Origin: Pollutimonas sp963706785
GTDB lineage: Bacteria; Pseudomonadota; Gammaproteobacteria; Burkholderiales; Burkholderiaceae_B
Assembly: GCA_963706785.1 (NCBI GenBank)
Contig: CAVPNJ010000002.1
Span: 868,001 to 932,000, forward strand
Length of the DNA stretch: 64,000 nucleotides
Direction of reading: 5' to 3'
Translations under genes and position numbers: made by a program
Notes under the pieces: model-generated
What the model was told of the DNA's origin: nothing
Seen by the model: only the letters and a program-made list of their open reading frames with translations
Database searches by the model: none
Shown: positions 28,175 to 37,135 of the stretch, one piece after another
How the letters are laid out: every line of letters starts with the position of its first letter
Numbering within the stretch: position 1 is the first letter of the stretch

Positions 28175-29407
28175 TCACACCCCCGCTTGCTGACGTTGAC
28201 GGCGCAGATGCCATGGCATGTCTTTATAGACGTCTTCGAACATGGTGGCGACGCTTGAGGTTTGACCCGTGGCAAGCGTGCCGTGACTTTCTGCCTGTTT
28301 TTGCGCCGCGACGACTTCCGCTTCATACTGTTTTTGGGTGCGCTGATGCTCGTCGTCTGACCAGGCGCCTATACCAATAAGGTGCTGCTTCAAGCGATCG
28401 ATTGGGTCTCCTAGCGGAAATCTGGCCCAATCATCGGCCGGACGGTACTTCGAAGGATCGTCAGAAGTGGAATGCGGGCCAGCGCGATAACTAACCCATT
28501 CGATAAGCGTCGGCCCAAGGTTGTTTCGCGCGCGCTCGACTGCCCACTGCGATACGGCATAGACGGCCAGGAAATCGTTACCATCGACGCGCAACGAGGC
28601 GATGCCACTGCCCACGCCGCGGGCTGCAAAAGTCGTGCTCTCGCCGCCAGCCAGCGCCTGGAATGACGATATAGCCCACTGATTATTAATGACATTAAGG
28701 ATGACCGGCGCCTGATACACATGAGCAAACGTAAGCGCCGTCTGAAAATCGGCTGCCGCCGTCGCGCCATCGCCTATCCAGGCGGAAGCGATCTTGGTAT
28801 CGCCTTTGATCGCAGAAGCCATGGCCCAACCTACAGCCTGCACAAACTGCGTGGCGAGATTCCCTGAAATCGAAAAAAACCCAGCATCGGGTACAGAATA
28901 CATAACGGGTAGTTGCCTTCCCTTCAGATGATCCCGATCGTTGGAAAATAGCTGGCACATCATGTCAAACAACGGCACGTCTTGTGCGATCAGCAAATTC
29001 TGTTGACGATATGACGGAAAACACATGTCGCCCTTGGAGAGCGCCATGACCTGCCCTGTGCCGATGGCTTCTTCCCCCAGACTTTGCATGTAAAAAGACA
29101 TTTTCTTCTGGCGCTGAGCGATCAACATGCGTGCGTCGTATATGCGGGTCTTGATCATCGATTGAAGACCCTTGCGCAACACCTGAACGTCAATCGATTG
29201 CGCCCATGGGCCTTTTGCAGCCCCGTCATCGTCCAGCACACGCACTAGCGTGTAAGCAAGATCGGTGGTATCGATGGCCGATGTGTCTAGCGGTGGCTTG
29301 CGGACTGAACCCGCGGGAGCCAGACGAAGATAGGAAAAATCAGTGGCGTGACCAGGACGCCCAGGGGGCTCGGGCACATGTAGCCGTAATGGAGTGTGTT
29401 GTCTCAT
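28175..29407 (-). CDS. bkdA1: Branched-chain 2-oxoacid dehydrogenase E1 alpha subunit
   Basis: A 410-residue thiamine-diphosphate enzyme subunit. The long N-terminal extension with HVPEPPGRPGHATDFSYL is typical of bacterial BkdA1. CFPSYRQQNLLIAQDVPL and the ThDP motif AWIGDGATAAADFQTALTFA lie in the core, followed by VILNVINNQWAIS and SYRAGPHSTSDDPSKYRP, the phosphorylation-loop region. It is the first gene of the operon bkdA1-bkdA2-bkdB-lpdV. No bkdR-type regulator is adjacent. Confidence 0.95.
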   Translation of the reverse strand: MRQHTPLRLHVPEPPGRPGHATDFSYLRLAPAGSVRKPPLDTSAIDTTDLAYTLVRVLDDDGAAKGPWAQSIDVQVLRKGLQSMIKTRIYDARMLIAQRQKKMSFYMQSLGEEAIGTGQVMALSKGDMCFPSYRQQNLLIAQDVPLFDMMCQLFSNDRDHLKGRQLPVMYSVPDAGFFSISGNLATQFVQAVGWAMASAIKGDTKIASAWIGDGATAAADFQTALTFAHVYQAPVILNVINNQWAISSFQALAGGESTTFAARGVGSGIASLRVDGNDFLAVYAVSQWAVERARNNLGPTLIEWVSYRAGPHSTSDDPSKYRPADDWARFPLGDPIDRLKQHLIGIGAWSDDEHQRTQKQYEAEVVAAQKQAESHGTLATGQTSSVATMFEDVYKDMPWHLRRQRQQAGV

Positions 29408-29542
29408 GCTTGCTTCAGAAAATGTCTTGTGGAATTTTTGAAACGCTACGAATTTTTATATGCCGTCTTGTGAACGGTTGATCCCATCATCGCCCATAAC
29501 TTTCTAATCCGCAAGCATTGCCGTACAGGGAAATTCCGGATG

Positions 29543-32038
29543 CTAACGAGTCTGCCAATAGCGCGGCGAAAATTGCCGGTCTCCGTGGGCCAGCAAACCC
29601 TCGGCTCGCGACTGCATGGTTACCGCGCCATGCTGGTCAGTACGCCAGAAGACCGCCCCATGGTCCTGCCAGCGTTGCTCGACCAAGGGGCTGGGATGCC
29701 CATAGCGATTCCATAAACCCGCTTGCGCTATGACATGACTTGCCCCTACTGCACTGACAAACTGTTCGCTGGATGAATTTTTTGAACCATGATGGGCTGC
29801 CAACACGACGTCAGCGTAATCCAGGCCCCTGTCCAGAAGGCTAGCCTCTTGCAGAGTGCCGATGTCCCCCGGCAGCAGAACGGAATGATGTTGCCCGTGG
29901 ACTCTAAGCACGCAACCATAATCGTTGCGCTGCTTACGCTGTACCGCACGGCGTCTTGCAGGCGATTTAAGCGGCCACAAAAATTCGAAAGAGACTCCAT
30001 CTATATGCCAGGTCACCCCGTATTCACAAGCAGACATGGTCAATGGCATTGGCGGCACTTGGCCCGGCATCCCCAGCAAACTCGCTTCACGCCCAAGGTA
30101 ATCCGCCAGACCAAACGAGCTATAGGACTGCTCTACCGGTACGGTCTCCAGTAAACTGCGCAGACCACCGGCGTGATCGATATCGGCATGCGAAACCACC
30201 AATACATCCAGTTTCCTGATGCCTTTTGAACGCAGGAAAGGCCAAATGGTACGCGCCCCGTCATCTGACGTAGCGCTGCTACGAAGTCCCGTATCAAACA
30301 ACAAGGAATGACGCGCCGTTTGTATCACTATTGCACTTGCCTGGCCTACATCCAGCGCATATAGATTCCATCCCCCCTCTGGCGGCCGCACCGGTGACCA
30401 CAGCAATGCTGGCAGCATAAAAAGCCAGGCCATATTGCGATATGGAATTCCATAGGGCATAACGGCAAGAAACAGTCCCAGCATCGCCACAAGGGTCAGC
30501 AACACGGGTGCTGCCGCGACGTTAAAACTGGCGGCGCGGAAATCGGCAAGCCAGACTGTTGGCACCATAATGAATTCAAGTGCGGCATGGCCCAGCCACG
30601 CAAACGCTGTGGCCAGAAACTCAAGCCCCGGAATAAAAGAGGCACCGGCCAATAACAACGATAGAGGGGTTACCACCACGCTGATCACCGGAATGGCATA
30701 GACGTTGGCGAGCGGCGAAGCAAGCGACACTTCATGAAAAATCAGCGCCAGCAACGGCATCAAGCCAACCGTGATTGCCAGCTGCAAACGTGTCGCGGTG
30801 GCCAAAAAGGTACGCCACCGCTGCCAACGCGAAACCGACGTTTTCCCCACCGGGCGGCCCCACCAGCCCGCGCTCGCCATCAGCACATATACGGCACCGA
30901 AAGAAAGCCAAAACCCGCTGGCCAAAAGCGCCCATGGGTCCAATACGACCACTGCAAAAGCCACCAAAGACAGAAGCCGGGAAGCATTCAAAGGCAACTT
31001 CAGCAAGTAAGCCAGGGCCACGACGAATAGCATCAAGAAGGTGCGTCGGGCAGGTACGCCCCAGCCCGCCAGCAGGCAATACAACCATGCGAGCACTAAA
31101 GCAGCCATGGCGCCCGCGACTTGGGCAGGAAGACGCTCTGCCCAGGCGCGATGGCGAAACCGCAGACGGCGCCATAGCGAGAAAACCAATGATCCGGCCA
31201 ACGCCGCTATCATGGTTATGTGGGAACCGCTTATAGACACCAGATGTGTGATGCCCGTGCGGTTAAAGACCTGCCAGTCGGCTGCGTCGACACTGGCCTG
31301 GTCTCCAATAGCCAACGCTAACAACACTGCTCCGTACCGCTTACCTTCCAGATAGGGCTGCATCGCTGCACGTACATGATATCGGGCCCGTTGGGCGATG
31401 ATCGGCAGGCTGGCCCAGGGTTCGTCGCCCATATATAACGGCGTGCCCCTGACGCTTCCTGTAGCGCGAATGCCATGCGCAAATAGATAAGACTCGTAGT
31501 CGAACGCGTGCGGATTCCTATTCCCGTGTGGACGCTTCAACGTTAGCGACATGCGCCACACTTGGCCCGGAATAATTTCCGGAAAATATTGCTTTGTATT
31601 GTTGGCAGATGAGCGATCTCGCCTGCCATATGGGCCGGCCCAGTCCGGCGCCGTCCAGGACACCTGAATGCGCGACGGTATCCCAGCAGGGATGGATGAC
31701 ACCACTTCGGCTTCAAATTGGCGACTATCCGGGCCCTGGCGTGGCAATGCCGCAACGCGCAACACGACTCTGGAAACCTTGTTTTCATTGCTGCTATCCA
31801 AGGTATCGGCCAGACGATATTCAGCACGCGCAATAGTCAGAAGCAGCCCCGCCAATGCCGCCCACAAGGGCAAGAGCAGACGCCAACGGTATTTAGGTGC
31901 CAGCAAGCATGCGAACGTTGACACCAGCGCCGAAGAGGCAAGCATACCGGCCATTACAGCGCGATCGGGTAGAAGGGGAAAACAATGCACGATCCCCGTC
32001 GCGGCTACGAAGGCCAATAAGCAGATACGCCCCGTCAC
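29543..32038 (-). CDS. comEC: DNA internalisation competence protein ComEC/Rec2
   Basis: An 831-residue inner-membrane protein. N-terminal membrane spans are followed by an OB-like region (DUF4131; RIQVSWTAPDW). The Competence domain shows LVSISGSHITMIAALAG and GWGVPARRTFLMLFVVALAY. The C-terminal metallo-beta-lactamase domain has VVSHADIDHAGGLRSLL and VVLAAHHGSKNSSSEQF. ComEC forms the channel that moves single-stranded DNA into the cytoplasm. The gene is intact and apparently monocistronic. Confidence 0.93.
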   Translation of the reverse strand: MTGRICLLAFVAATGIVHCFPLLPDRAVMAGMLASSALVSTFACLLAPKYRWRLLLPLWAALAGLLLTIARAEYRLADTLDSSNENKVSRVVLRVAALPRQGPDSRQFEAEVVSSIPAGIPSRIQVSWTAPDWAGPYGRRDRSSANNTKQYFPEIIPGQVWRMSLTLKRPHGNRNPHAFDYESYLFAHGIRATGSVRGTPLYMGDEPWASLPIIAQRARYHVRAAMQPYLEGKRYGAVLLALAIGDQASVDAADWQVFNRTGITHLVSISGSHITMIAALAGSLVFSLWRRLRFRHRAWAERLPAQVAGAMAALVLAWLYCLLAGWGVPARRTFLMLFVVALAYLLKLPLNASRLLSLVAFAVVVLDPWALLASGFWLSFGAVYVLMASAGWWGRPVGKTSVSRWQRWRTFLATATRLQLAITVGLMPLLALIFHEVSLASPLANVYAIPVISVVVTPLSLLLAGASFIPGLEFLATAFAWLGHAALEFIMVPTVWLADFRAASFNVAAAPVLLTLVAMLGLFLAVMPYGIPYRNMAWLFMLPALLWSPVRPPEGGWNLYALDVGQASAIVIQTARHSLLFDTGLRSSATSDDGARTIWPFLRSKGIRKLDVLVVSHADIDHAGGLRSLLETVPVEQSYSSFGLADYLGREASLLGMPGQVPPMPLTMSACEYGVTWHIDGVSFEFLWPLKSPARRRAVQRKQRNDYGCVLRVHGQHHSVLLPGDIGTLQEASLLDRGLDYADVVLAAHHGSKNSSSEQFVSAVGASHVIAQAGLWNRYGHPSPLVEQRWQDHGAVFWRTDQHGAVTMQSRAEGLLAHGDRQFSPRYWQTR

Positions 32039-32097
32039 GCTTGATCGCCTCCCAAATGGCTAAGCATAAAGGTGGCGTCTGCGGAAAAACGTCTGGT

Positions 32098-32142
32098 CTG
32101 AGCAAGCTTGTCCTACCGGATACTACCTATGAATATCGGCTG
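32098..32142. repeat. Imperfect direct repeat, copy 1
   Basis: A 45-base stretch matching 33152-33196 at 37 of 45 positions by eye. On the minus strand this copy covers the last codons of the SulP remnant (ADIHR and stop) and the bases after the stop. Confidence 0.6.
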
Positions 32143-32844
32143 GCATGCGCGCGGCAGCATGCGTAGGGTCCCCACGAAGTCTTTGATATTCGGTAATCAT
32201 CTCGTCGAGGTTGTTGAATAGCCTTGCGCTACCCAGTCTTTCACCTAACGGGGATCTTTTCACCATCTCAAGTACGCCCGGGTTGAGACCTACCATCCAT
32301 AACAACACTCCAGCATGATCCAGTCTGATGTCGGCATCGTTCATCATTCTAAGCGCGGTGTATTCGATATCAAATACACCGCCTAGATCGAGCACCACGA
32401 TTTTCGGCTGCTCGGCGTCGATTATTTGCCGCAGCTTCAGCCCGATGTTGCCCGCATTGGCAAAGAAGATACGTCCTTCGGGGCGCAGTATCAGCATGCC
32501 GGGGAAGAATTCATCGTCCTTGTGCTCGGATGAGGCGGGACGAAAGATATTGGTGTTGGGCTTGCGCCGCATGACATACAAAGGCGGATCGGAGACCTGA
32601 TAAGCGAGAGCCGCAACCGAGACGACGATGGCGACAAGAATGCCTTGCAGAGTGCCGAGCAATACGACTCCGCCAAGCGCCATCGGCCACATTTGCGCAA
32701 TCAACGAAAGATCGGGTAACGCCAAGGAGGGCAACCCCTCAGTCCCGCGAGCACGTCTTGCGAAGCCCACTCTTTCTGGTAATGGCGCAGCCATTCAGGC
32801 AATGGAACTTTCAGACCTCTCGCGGAAGGATTCGGCGTTCCCAT
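32123..32844 (-). pseudogene. SulP-type anion transporter remnant with internal deletions
   Basis: On the minus strand an ATG at 32844 opens with VPLPEWLRHYQKEWASQDVL and AGL, the N-terminus of SulP permeases. It is then abruptly joined out of frame to GLPSLALPDLSLIAQMWPMALG. This is followed directly by GVVLLGTLQGILVAIVVSV, which in intact SulP proteins lies one large transmembrane block later. A C-terminal STAS domain is preserved (FFANAGNIGLKLRQII and KIVVLDLGGVFDIEYTALRM). So most of the membrane core is missing in what looks like two deletions, and the frame is broken at the first. No function as a transporter is expected. Confidence 0.8.
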
Positions 32845-33269
32845 GGTTCAACCCGGCTATCGCGGCGGCCTTCTAGAATTTTTCGGGAATGAACCTGAAT
32901 GGGTGGCCCTTTCCGGTCGGTAGACCGTCTCGGTCGTTCTTCTGATCGGTCATGGTTGCACTCCCGAGATCGTCGAAGGGCCTTTCGGCCCGAAAATTAA
33001 GACTAACGCAAAGCTGGTATGTGTCCTTCCACTCACGTCGGCGGTTGATCCCCTCGTGCGGTTATCTGGCAGCTGTTCCCCTACGCCATGACCGATGCTC
33101 TTAATTATCCGCGTGCGAGCTGATTTTGTATAGTCGACACATGCGGATGATCTGAGCATGATTATCCTACGGAATATTACTTACGAATATCGGCTGACTT
33201 AACCCAATAAATCCGGTAGGCGGCCCAGTTACCGCGATTAGGAATGAGCTAAGAAAAACGGCTTTAAGC
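32845..33269. other. Non-coding remnant region upstream of SulP pseudogene
   Basis: No convincing gene. It contains the second copy of the 45-base direct repeat. A short minus-strand open stretch ends at 33152-33196 with SADIRK and a stop, and reads GNWAAYRIYWVK just before, possibly the tail of another lost gene. A small GGGCC-TTTC-GGCCC hairpin lies near 32984-32997. Confidence 0.5.
33152..33196. repeat. Imperfect direct repeat, copy 2
   Basis: Partner of 32098-32142, about 1.05 kb away in the same orientation. It also encodes, on the minus strand, ADI plus two basic residues and a stop. The two copies bracket the SulP remnant. Confidence 0.6.
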
Positions 33270-34088
33270 TTAACTGTTCAGCGCGCTGGCCAGGCGCGGC
33301 AAAGTTCGCCTGGCATTGTCCGCCGTGGCAACGATGATTTCTTCATTAGTTAAATGCCGTAGCTCGGCCAAGGTATGCGCTATGCGAGCCACTTCCGCGG
33401 GCTCATTTCTGGCAGTCGCTGCACCCGGTTCCGCCAGCCAAGCGGGGGGAATATCCGGTGCATCGGTTTCCAACACCAGCGCGTCCAGCGGCAACTGTTC
33501 GGCAAGACGCCGTATTTGCAAAGCCCGCGCGAAGGTCATGGCACCACCAAAACCCAGCGCGAAGCCCTGCTCAATAAATTGTTCGGCTTGTTGAAAGCTA
33601 CCATTAAAAGCATGGGCCAGCCCGCCTATTCTTGGACGCCGGCGCAAATGCTTTAGCAGAAGGTCCTGAGAACGGCGCACATGCAGCAGCACCGGTAAAC
33701 CATAACGTTGGGCCAGATCCAGCTGCGCCACATAAAAGGCCTCTTGCTTGGCCCGTATTCCGGTTTCTTTCAATGCGGGAATGAAGAAATCCAGGCCTAT
33801 TTCTCCGATCGCAACAAACTTCTGGTCGTCAAGCGAGCGCTTTACTTGGCTTTCCAGCTCGACCAGATCTGCCTCTTGTGCGTTGGGGACGCTGATCGGA
33901 TGGATGCCCAATGCATAACTGCCAGCTTGGAAAGAGTGAGCCAGCGCGCGTACAGTCTCAAAATTGGCACGCGCCACCGCCGGAATCACTATCGCGCGCA
34001 CGCCGTGCCTGCGTGCACGTTCGATGACGGCATCCCGATCGGCCTCGAATTCATTTGCGTCAAGATGACAGTGGGTATCAATCAACAT
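33270..34088 (-). CDS. TatD family deoxyribonuclease/hydrolase
   Basis: A 272-residue metal-dependent TIM-barrel hydrolase. IDTHCHLDANEFEADRD at the N-terminus gives the first two metal histidines. GEIGLDFF, VLLHVRRS and LETDAPDIPP are the other TatD/YcfH motifs in the expected order. Family members are 3'-5' DNases or D-aminoacyl-peptide hydrolases linked to DNA repair. It lies downstream of lolD in the same direction, 90 bases away. Confidence 0.9.
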   Translation of the reverse strand: MLIDTHCHLDANEFEADRDAVIERARRHGVRAIVIPAVARANFETVRALAHSFQAGSYALGIHPISVPNAQEADLVELESQVKRSLDDQKFVAIGEIGLDFFIPALKETGIRAKQEAFYVAQLDLAQRYGLPVLLHVRRSQDLLLKHLRRRPRIGGLAHAFNGSFQQAEQFIEQGFALGFGGAMTFARALQIRRLAEQLPLDALVLETDAPDIPPAWLAEPGAATARNEPAEVARIAHTLAELRHLTNEEIIVATADNARRTLPRLASALNS

Positions 34089-34178
34089 CAGTACATCCCT
34101 GCGCTAGCGATGGGTTTGTTAAACGAGTGCCGCTTACCGGCACCAGGCATTATTCCATCAGTATCAAGCAGCCGGACC

Positions 34179-34892
34179 TCAAACGTTCAACGGCGGCACC
34201 TCCGGATCGACCAAGCGGCCCTTATCCATTGACAATTGTCGATGCGCAAGCGATGCCAGTGCAGAATCGTGGGTCACAATAGCGAAGGCCGTACCAAAAT
34301 CCCGATTCATACGAACCAGTAAGTCGAACATGCTTTCGGCGGTATTGCGATCCAGATTACCAGTGGGCTCATCGGCCAACACGCAGGCCGGCCTGGTGAC
34401 CAAAGCTCGCGCTAATGCAACGCGCTGACGCTCACCACCTGATAGCTGCCCCGGATAATGATCGACACGCGCGCCAAGACCCACTTGTTCCAACACAATT
34501 TGGGCCTGCTCACGGGATTTATTTCGATTTTCGCGTCGCACAATCAGCGGCATGGCAACATTGTCGAGCGCGGAAAACTCGGGCAACAGATGATGGAACT
34601 GGTATACGAAACCCAGATTACGGTTACGCAAGTGGCTGCGCTGGGATTCGCTAAGTCCGCTGGCCGACGTCCCATTGACGAATACCGAACCTGAAGTCGG
34701 AAGGTCAAGCAAACCCAAGGTGTGCAGCAAGGTGCTTTTCCCCGAGCCAGATGCCCCAACAATGGCCACCATCTCGCCCTGGTCGACATGCAGGCTGACA
34801 TCGCGCAAAACTTCAATTGCCTGCCCGCCTTCGTAATAGGTCTTGACAAGATTACGGGCGTTTATGGCGTGAGCAATCGGGGCATTAGTCAT
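34179..34892 (-). CDS. lolD: Lipoprotein-releasing system ATPase
   Basis: A 237-residue ABC ATPase. Walker A is GASGSGKST, the signature is LSGGERQRVALARAL, and Walker B is CVLADEPTGNLD. NLGFVYQFHHLLPEFSALDNVAMP is the typical Q-loop region of LolD. The ATG at 34892 overlaps the last eight bases of the upstream lolC/E gene, which implies translational coupling. With that partner it extracts lipoproteins from the inner membrane for LolA. Confidence 0.94.
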   Translation of the reverse strand: MTNAPIAHAINARNLVKTYYEGGQAIEVLRDVSLHVDQGEMVAIVGASGSGKSTLLHTLGLLDLPTSGSVFVNGTSASGLSESQRSHLRNRNLGFVYQFHHLLPEFSALDNVAMPLIVRRENRNKSREQAQIVLEQVGLGARVDHYPGQLSGGERQRVALARALVTRPACVLADEPTGNLDRNTAESMFDLLVRMNRDFGTAFAIVTHDSALASLAHRQLSMDKGRLVDPEVPPLNV

Positions 34893-36156
34893 GGCGCAGG
34901 ACCTCGGCGGGTTGCAGACTGGACGCACGCCAGCTGGGATATAAGGTAGCCAGCAACGACAAAACCAGGGAGGTAACCGCCACGATAGCGATATCGGTCA
35001 GTTGCGGATTGGAAGGCAGTTCGCTGATGAAGTAAATTTGCTGGGGCAGGAACTGGACACCGAGCAGGCGCTCGATAAAAGGCACGATCACATCGATGTT
35101 GTAGGCGACCAGCATGCCGAAGACGACGCCAAGCAACGTACCGACAATTCCTATCAGTGATCCTTGGACTAGGAATATTTTTGCAATCTCGCGCGGGCTT
35201 GCACCCAGGGTGCGCAATATCGCGATATCCGAGCGTTTATCCTTGACCGCCATAACCAGAGACGACAACAAGTTAAAGGCGGCCACCGCGACAATCAGCG
35301 CCAGAATCAGAAACATCATGCGCTTCTCGGTTTGTACGGCGGCAAACCAGGTACGGTTATTCAGGGTCCAATCCTGCGCCCTGACAATCGGAGGCAGGGT
35401 CTTGACGAGCTCGCGGGCCACCAGCGGGGCCTGCTGCATATCGGTGATGCGCAGTCGGACGCCACTGGTTCCGCTGTCGCGAAACACTTTAGCCGCGTCC
35501 TGGTAATTGATAAAAGCCAGCGTTGCATCGTATTCGTAGTAGCCGGACGAGAATATGCCGCTCACGGTAAATTGCCGCATCCGGGGCGTGAACCCTGCCG
35601 GGGAAATCGACCCCTGAGGGGCGAGCACCATTACGGTGTCACCCTGGCTTACGCCCAAGGTGTTGGCAATCTGGTTGCCCAGTACGATGGAAAAACTGCC
35701 TGCTTTCAATGCACCAATATCGCCGGCTATCATTTGACCGGCCAGTTCTGATACCGAGCTTTCACCTTGCGGGTCGATACCGCGAATCTGGACTCCGCTC
35801 AGTGCCTCACCACGGACTATCATTCCTTGTGCAGCAACGAACGGCGCTGTACCGGTGACATTTGGATTCTTTTCGGCAATCGCGGCAATCTCGCGCCATT
35901 GGGCCAGCACCTGTTCCGGATCCATTCCGGGAACGTAGAGTTCGATATGCGGCAACACTGAAAGCATACGGTCCCTGACCTGGGTCTGGAATCCGTTCAT
36001 CACCGACAATACTATAATCAAGGCCGCAACACCCAGGGCAATTCCCGCCATCGAACTGGCTGCGATAAAAGATACAAAGCGGTCGCCTCGGCCAGCGCGG
36101 CGCTTAGACCGCGCCAGGCCTGCGTATCGCGCGCCTATCCAAAATTCATATGACAT
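34885..36156 (-). CDS. Lipoprotein-releasing system permease (LolC/LolE family)
   Basis: A 423-residue membrane protein. It starts MSYEFWIGARYAGLARSK, with one N-terminal membrane helix (AGIALGVAALIIVLSVMNGF), a large periplasmic domain and three C-terminal helices, including FLVQGSLIGIVGTLLGVVFG. SDIAILRTLGASPREIAKIF is the FtsX-type coupling region that contacts LolD. Only one LolC/E-type gene sits beside lolD, so either it forms a homodimer (the LolDF arrangement) or its partner lies elsewhere. The gene starts 40 bases from a divergent gene. Confidence 0.93.
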   Translation of the reverse strand: MSYEFWIGARYAGLARSKRRAGRGDRFVSFIAASSMAGIALGVAALIIVLSVMNGFQTQVRDRMLSVLPHIELYVPGMDPEQVLAQWREIAAIAEKNPNVTGTAPFVAAQGMIVRGEALSGVQIRGIDPQGESSVSELAGQMIAGDIGALKAGSFSIVLGNQIANTLGVSQGDTVMVLAPQGSISPAGFTPRMRQFTVSGIFSSGYYEYDATLAFINYQDAAKVFRDSGTSGVRLRITDMQQAPLVARELVKTLPPIVRAQDWTLNNRTWFAAVQTEKRMMFLILALIVAVAAFNLLSSLVMAVKDKRSDIAILRTLGASPREIAKIFLVQGSLIGIVGTLLGVVFGMLVAYNIDVIVPFIERLLGVQFLPQQIYFISELPSNPQLTDIAIVAVTSLVLSLLATLYPSWRASSLQPAEVLRHD

Positions 36157-36196
36157 CGTTCAAGTCACCGTTTTCCATTAACACTACAATCCAGGA

Positions 36197-37135
36197 ATGC
36201 AAATCGTACTACCTGGCGCTTTACCCGCAGCTCGCGAGGCGCGCGAACTTACTTCTTACCTGCAAGAGGCCGCGCCGACCTTGCTAAGGTGGCTGGAAGA
36301 AAGCCGAGCCACGACGATACTGGCTGATCCGGCCCAGACCGGCTGCACGCCCTACGAACAGTGGCATCTGGCTGCGCGGGGATTCAAACTGAAAGCCGGA
36401 CAGAATCTTAGCGCAGGACTGGCACCCTTATGGGCCGCCACCGCGACTAACAGCAGCGAACCGGTATGGCTGGCAGAACTCGTTCATGTATCGCCTTCCC
36501 GGGATGGCGCTGCGTTGTTGCCTGCGCGCGAGCTCGTCATTACGCCAGAGCAGAGTGTAGCCTTGTTCGAATCAGCACGAAGTTTGTTCGACGACACTGA
36601 CTTTACCCTGCACCCTGACAGTACAGAACGTTGGCGTATCGGGCTGCCACCGGGCTTTGCGCCCCGTTGCGCCAGTCCATCGCTGGTAAGCATAAGTTCC
36701 GTAAACGAATGGTGGCCTCAAGATATTTCTTCCCGACCCTGGCGCCGCCTACTGAACGAGCTACAGATGCTATGGTTTGAACACCCGGTGAATCAAGAAC
36801 GATATAGGCAAAATCTCGTACCCATCAATAGCTTATGGCTCTTTGGCGGGGCAAGTACGGACCAGTTGAATCAGGCAGACCCCGCCGCAGCCGTTCACAC
36901 CTACGACCAGCTCCTCGGGCCCAGCCTAAGCCAGGACTGGAACGGCTGGCTTCTAGCACTAAAGCAATTGGAAGCCACAGTATTTTTGCCTTTGGCAACT
37001 GGCGCATCACCTGAACTGGTGCTTACCGGAAGCGACCGAATAATAGAGGTCAGGCCTGCAGCCCTGGCTCGTTGGGCCCGATGGCTGCCCGGCAACCGAC
37101 AAGCATGGAGAAAATGGTGGTCACCCCAAAATTAA
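36197..37135 (+). CDS. Conserved hypothetical protein, RpfE-type (COG4255-like)
   Basis: A 312-residue protein without signal peptide or clear membrane spans. It begins MQIVLPGALPAAREARELTS and contains LNELQMLWFEHPVNQERYRQ and INSLWLFGGAS. This, and its position directly upstream of and overlapping recJ, matches the gene called RpfE-type regulatory protein in xanthomonads and Burkholderiales. Older annotation compares it with cofactor-independent phosphoglycerate mutase. No activity is established. The assignment rests on memory of synteny and these motifs. Confidence 0.65.
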   Translation: MQIVLPGALPAAREARELTSYLQEAAPTLLRWLEESRATTILADPAQTGCTPYEQWHLAARGFKLKAGQNLSAGLAPLWAATATNSSEPVWLAELVHVSPSRDGAALLPARELVITPEQSVALFESARSLFDDTDFTLHPDSTERWRIGLPPGFAPRCASPSLVSISSVNEWWPQDISSRPWRRLLNELQMLWFEHPVNQERYRQNLVPINSLWLFGGASTDQLNQADPAAAVHTYDQLLGPSLSQDWNGWLLALKQLEATVFLPLATGASPELVLTGSDRIIEVRPAALARWARWLPGNRQAWRKWWSPQN

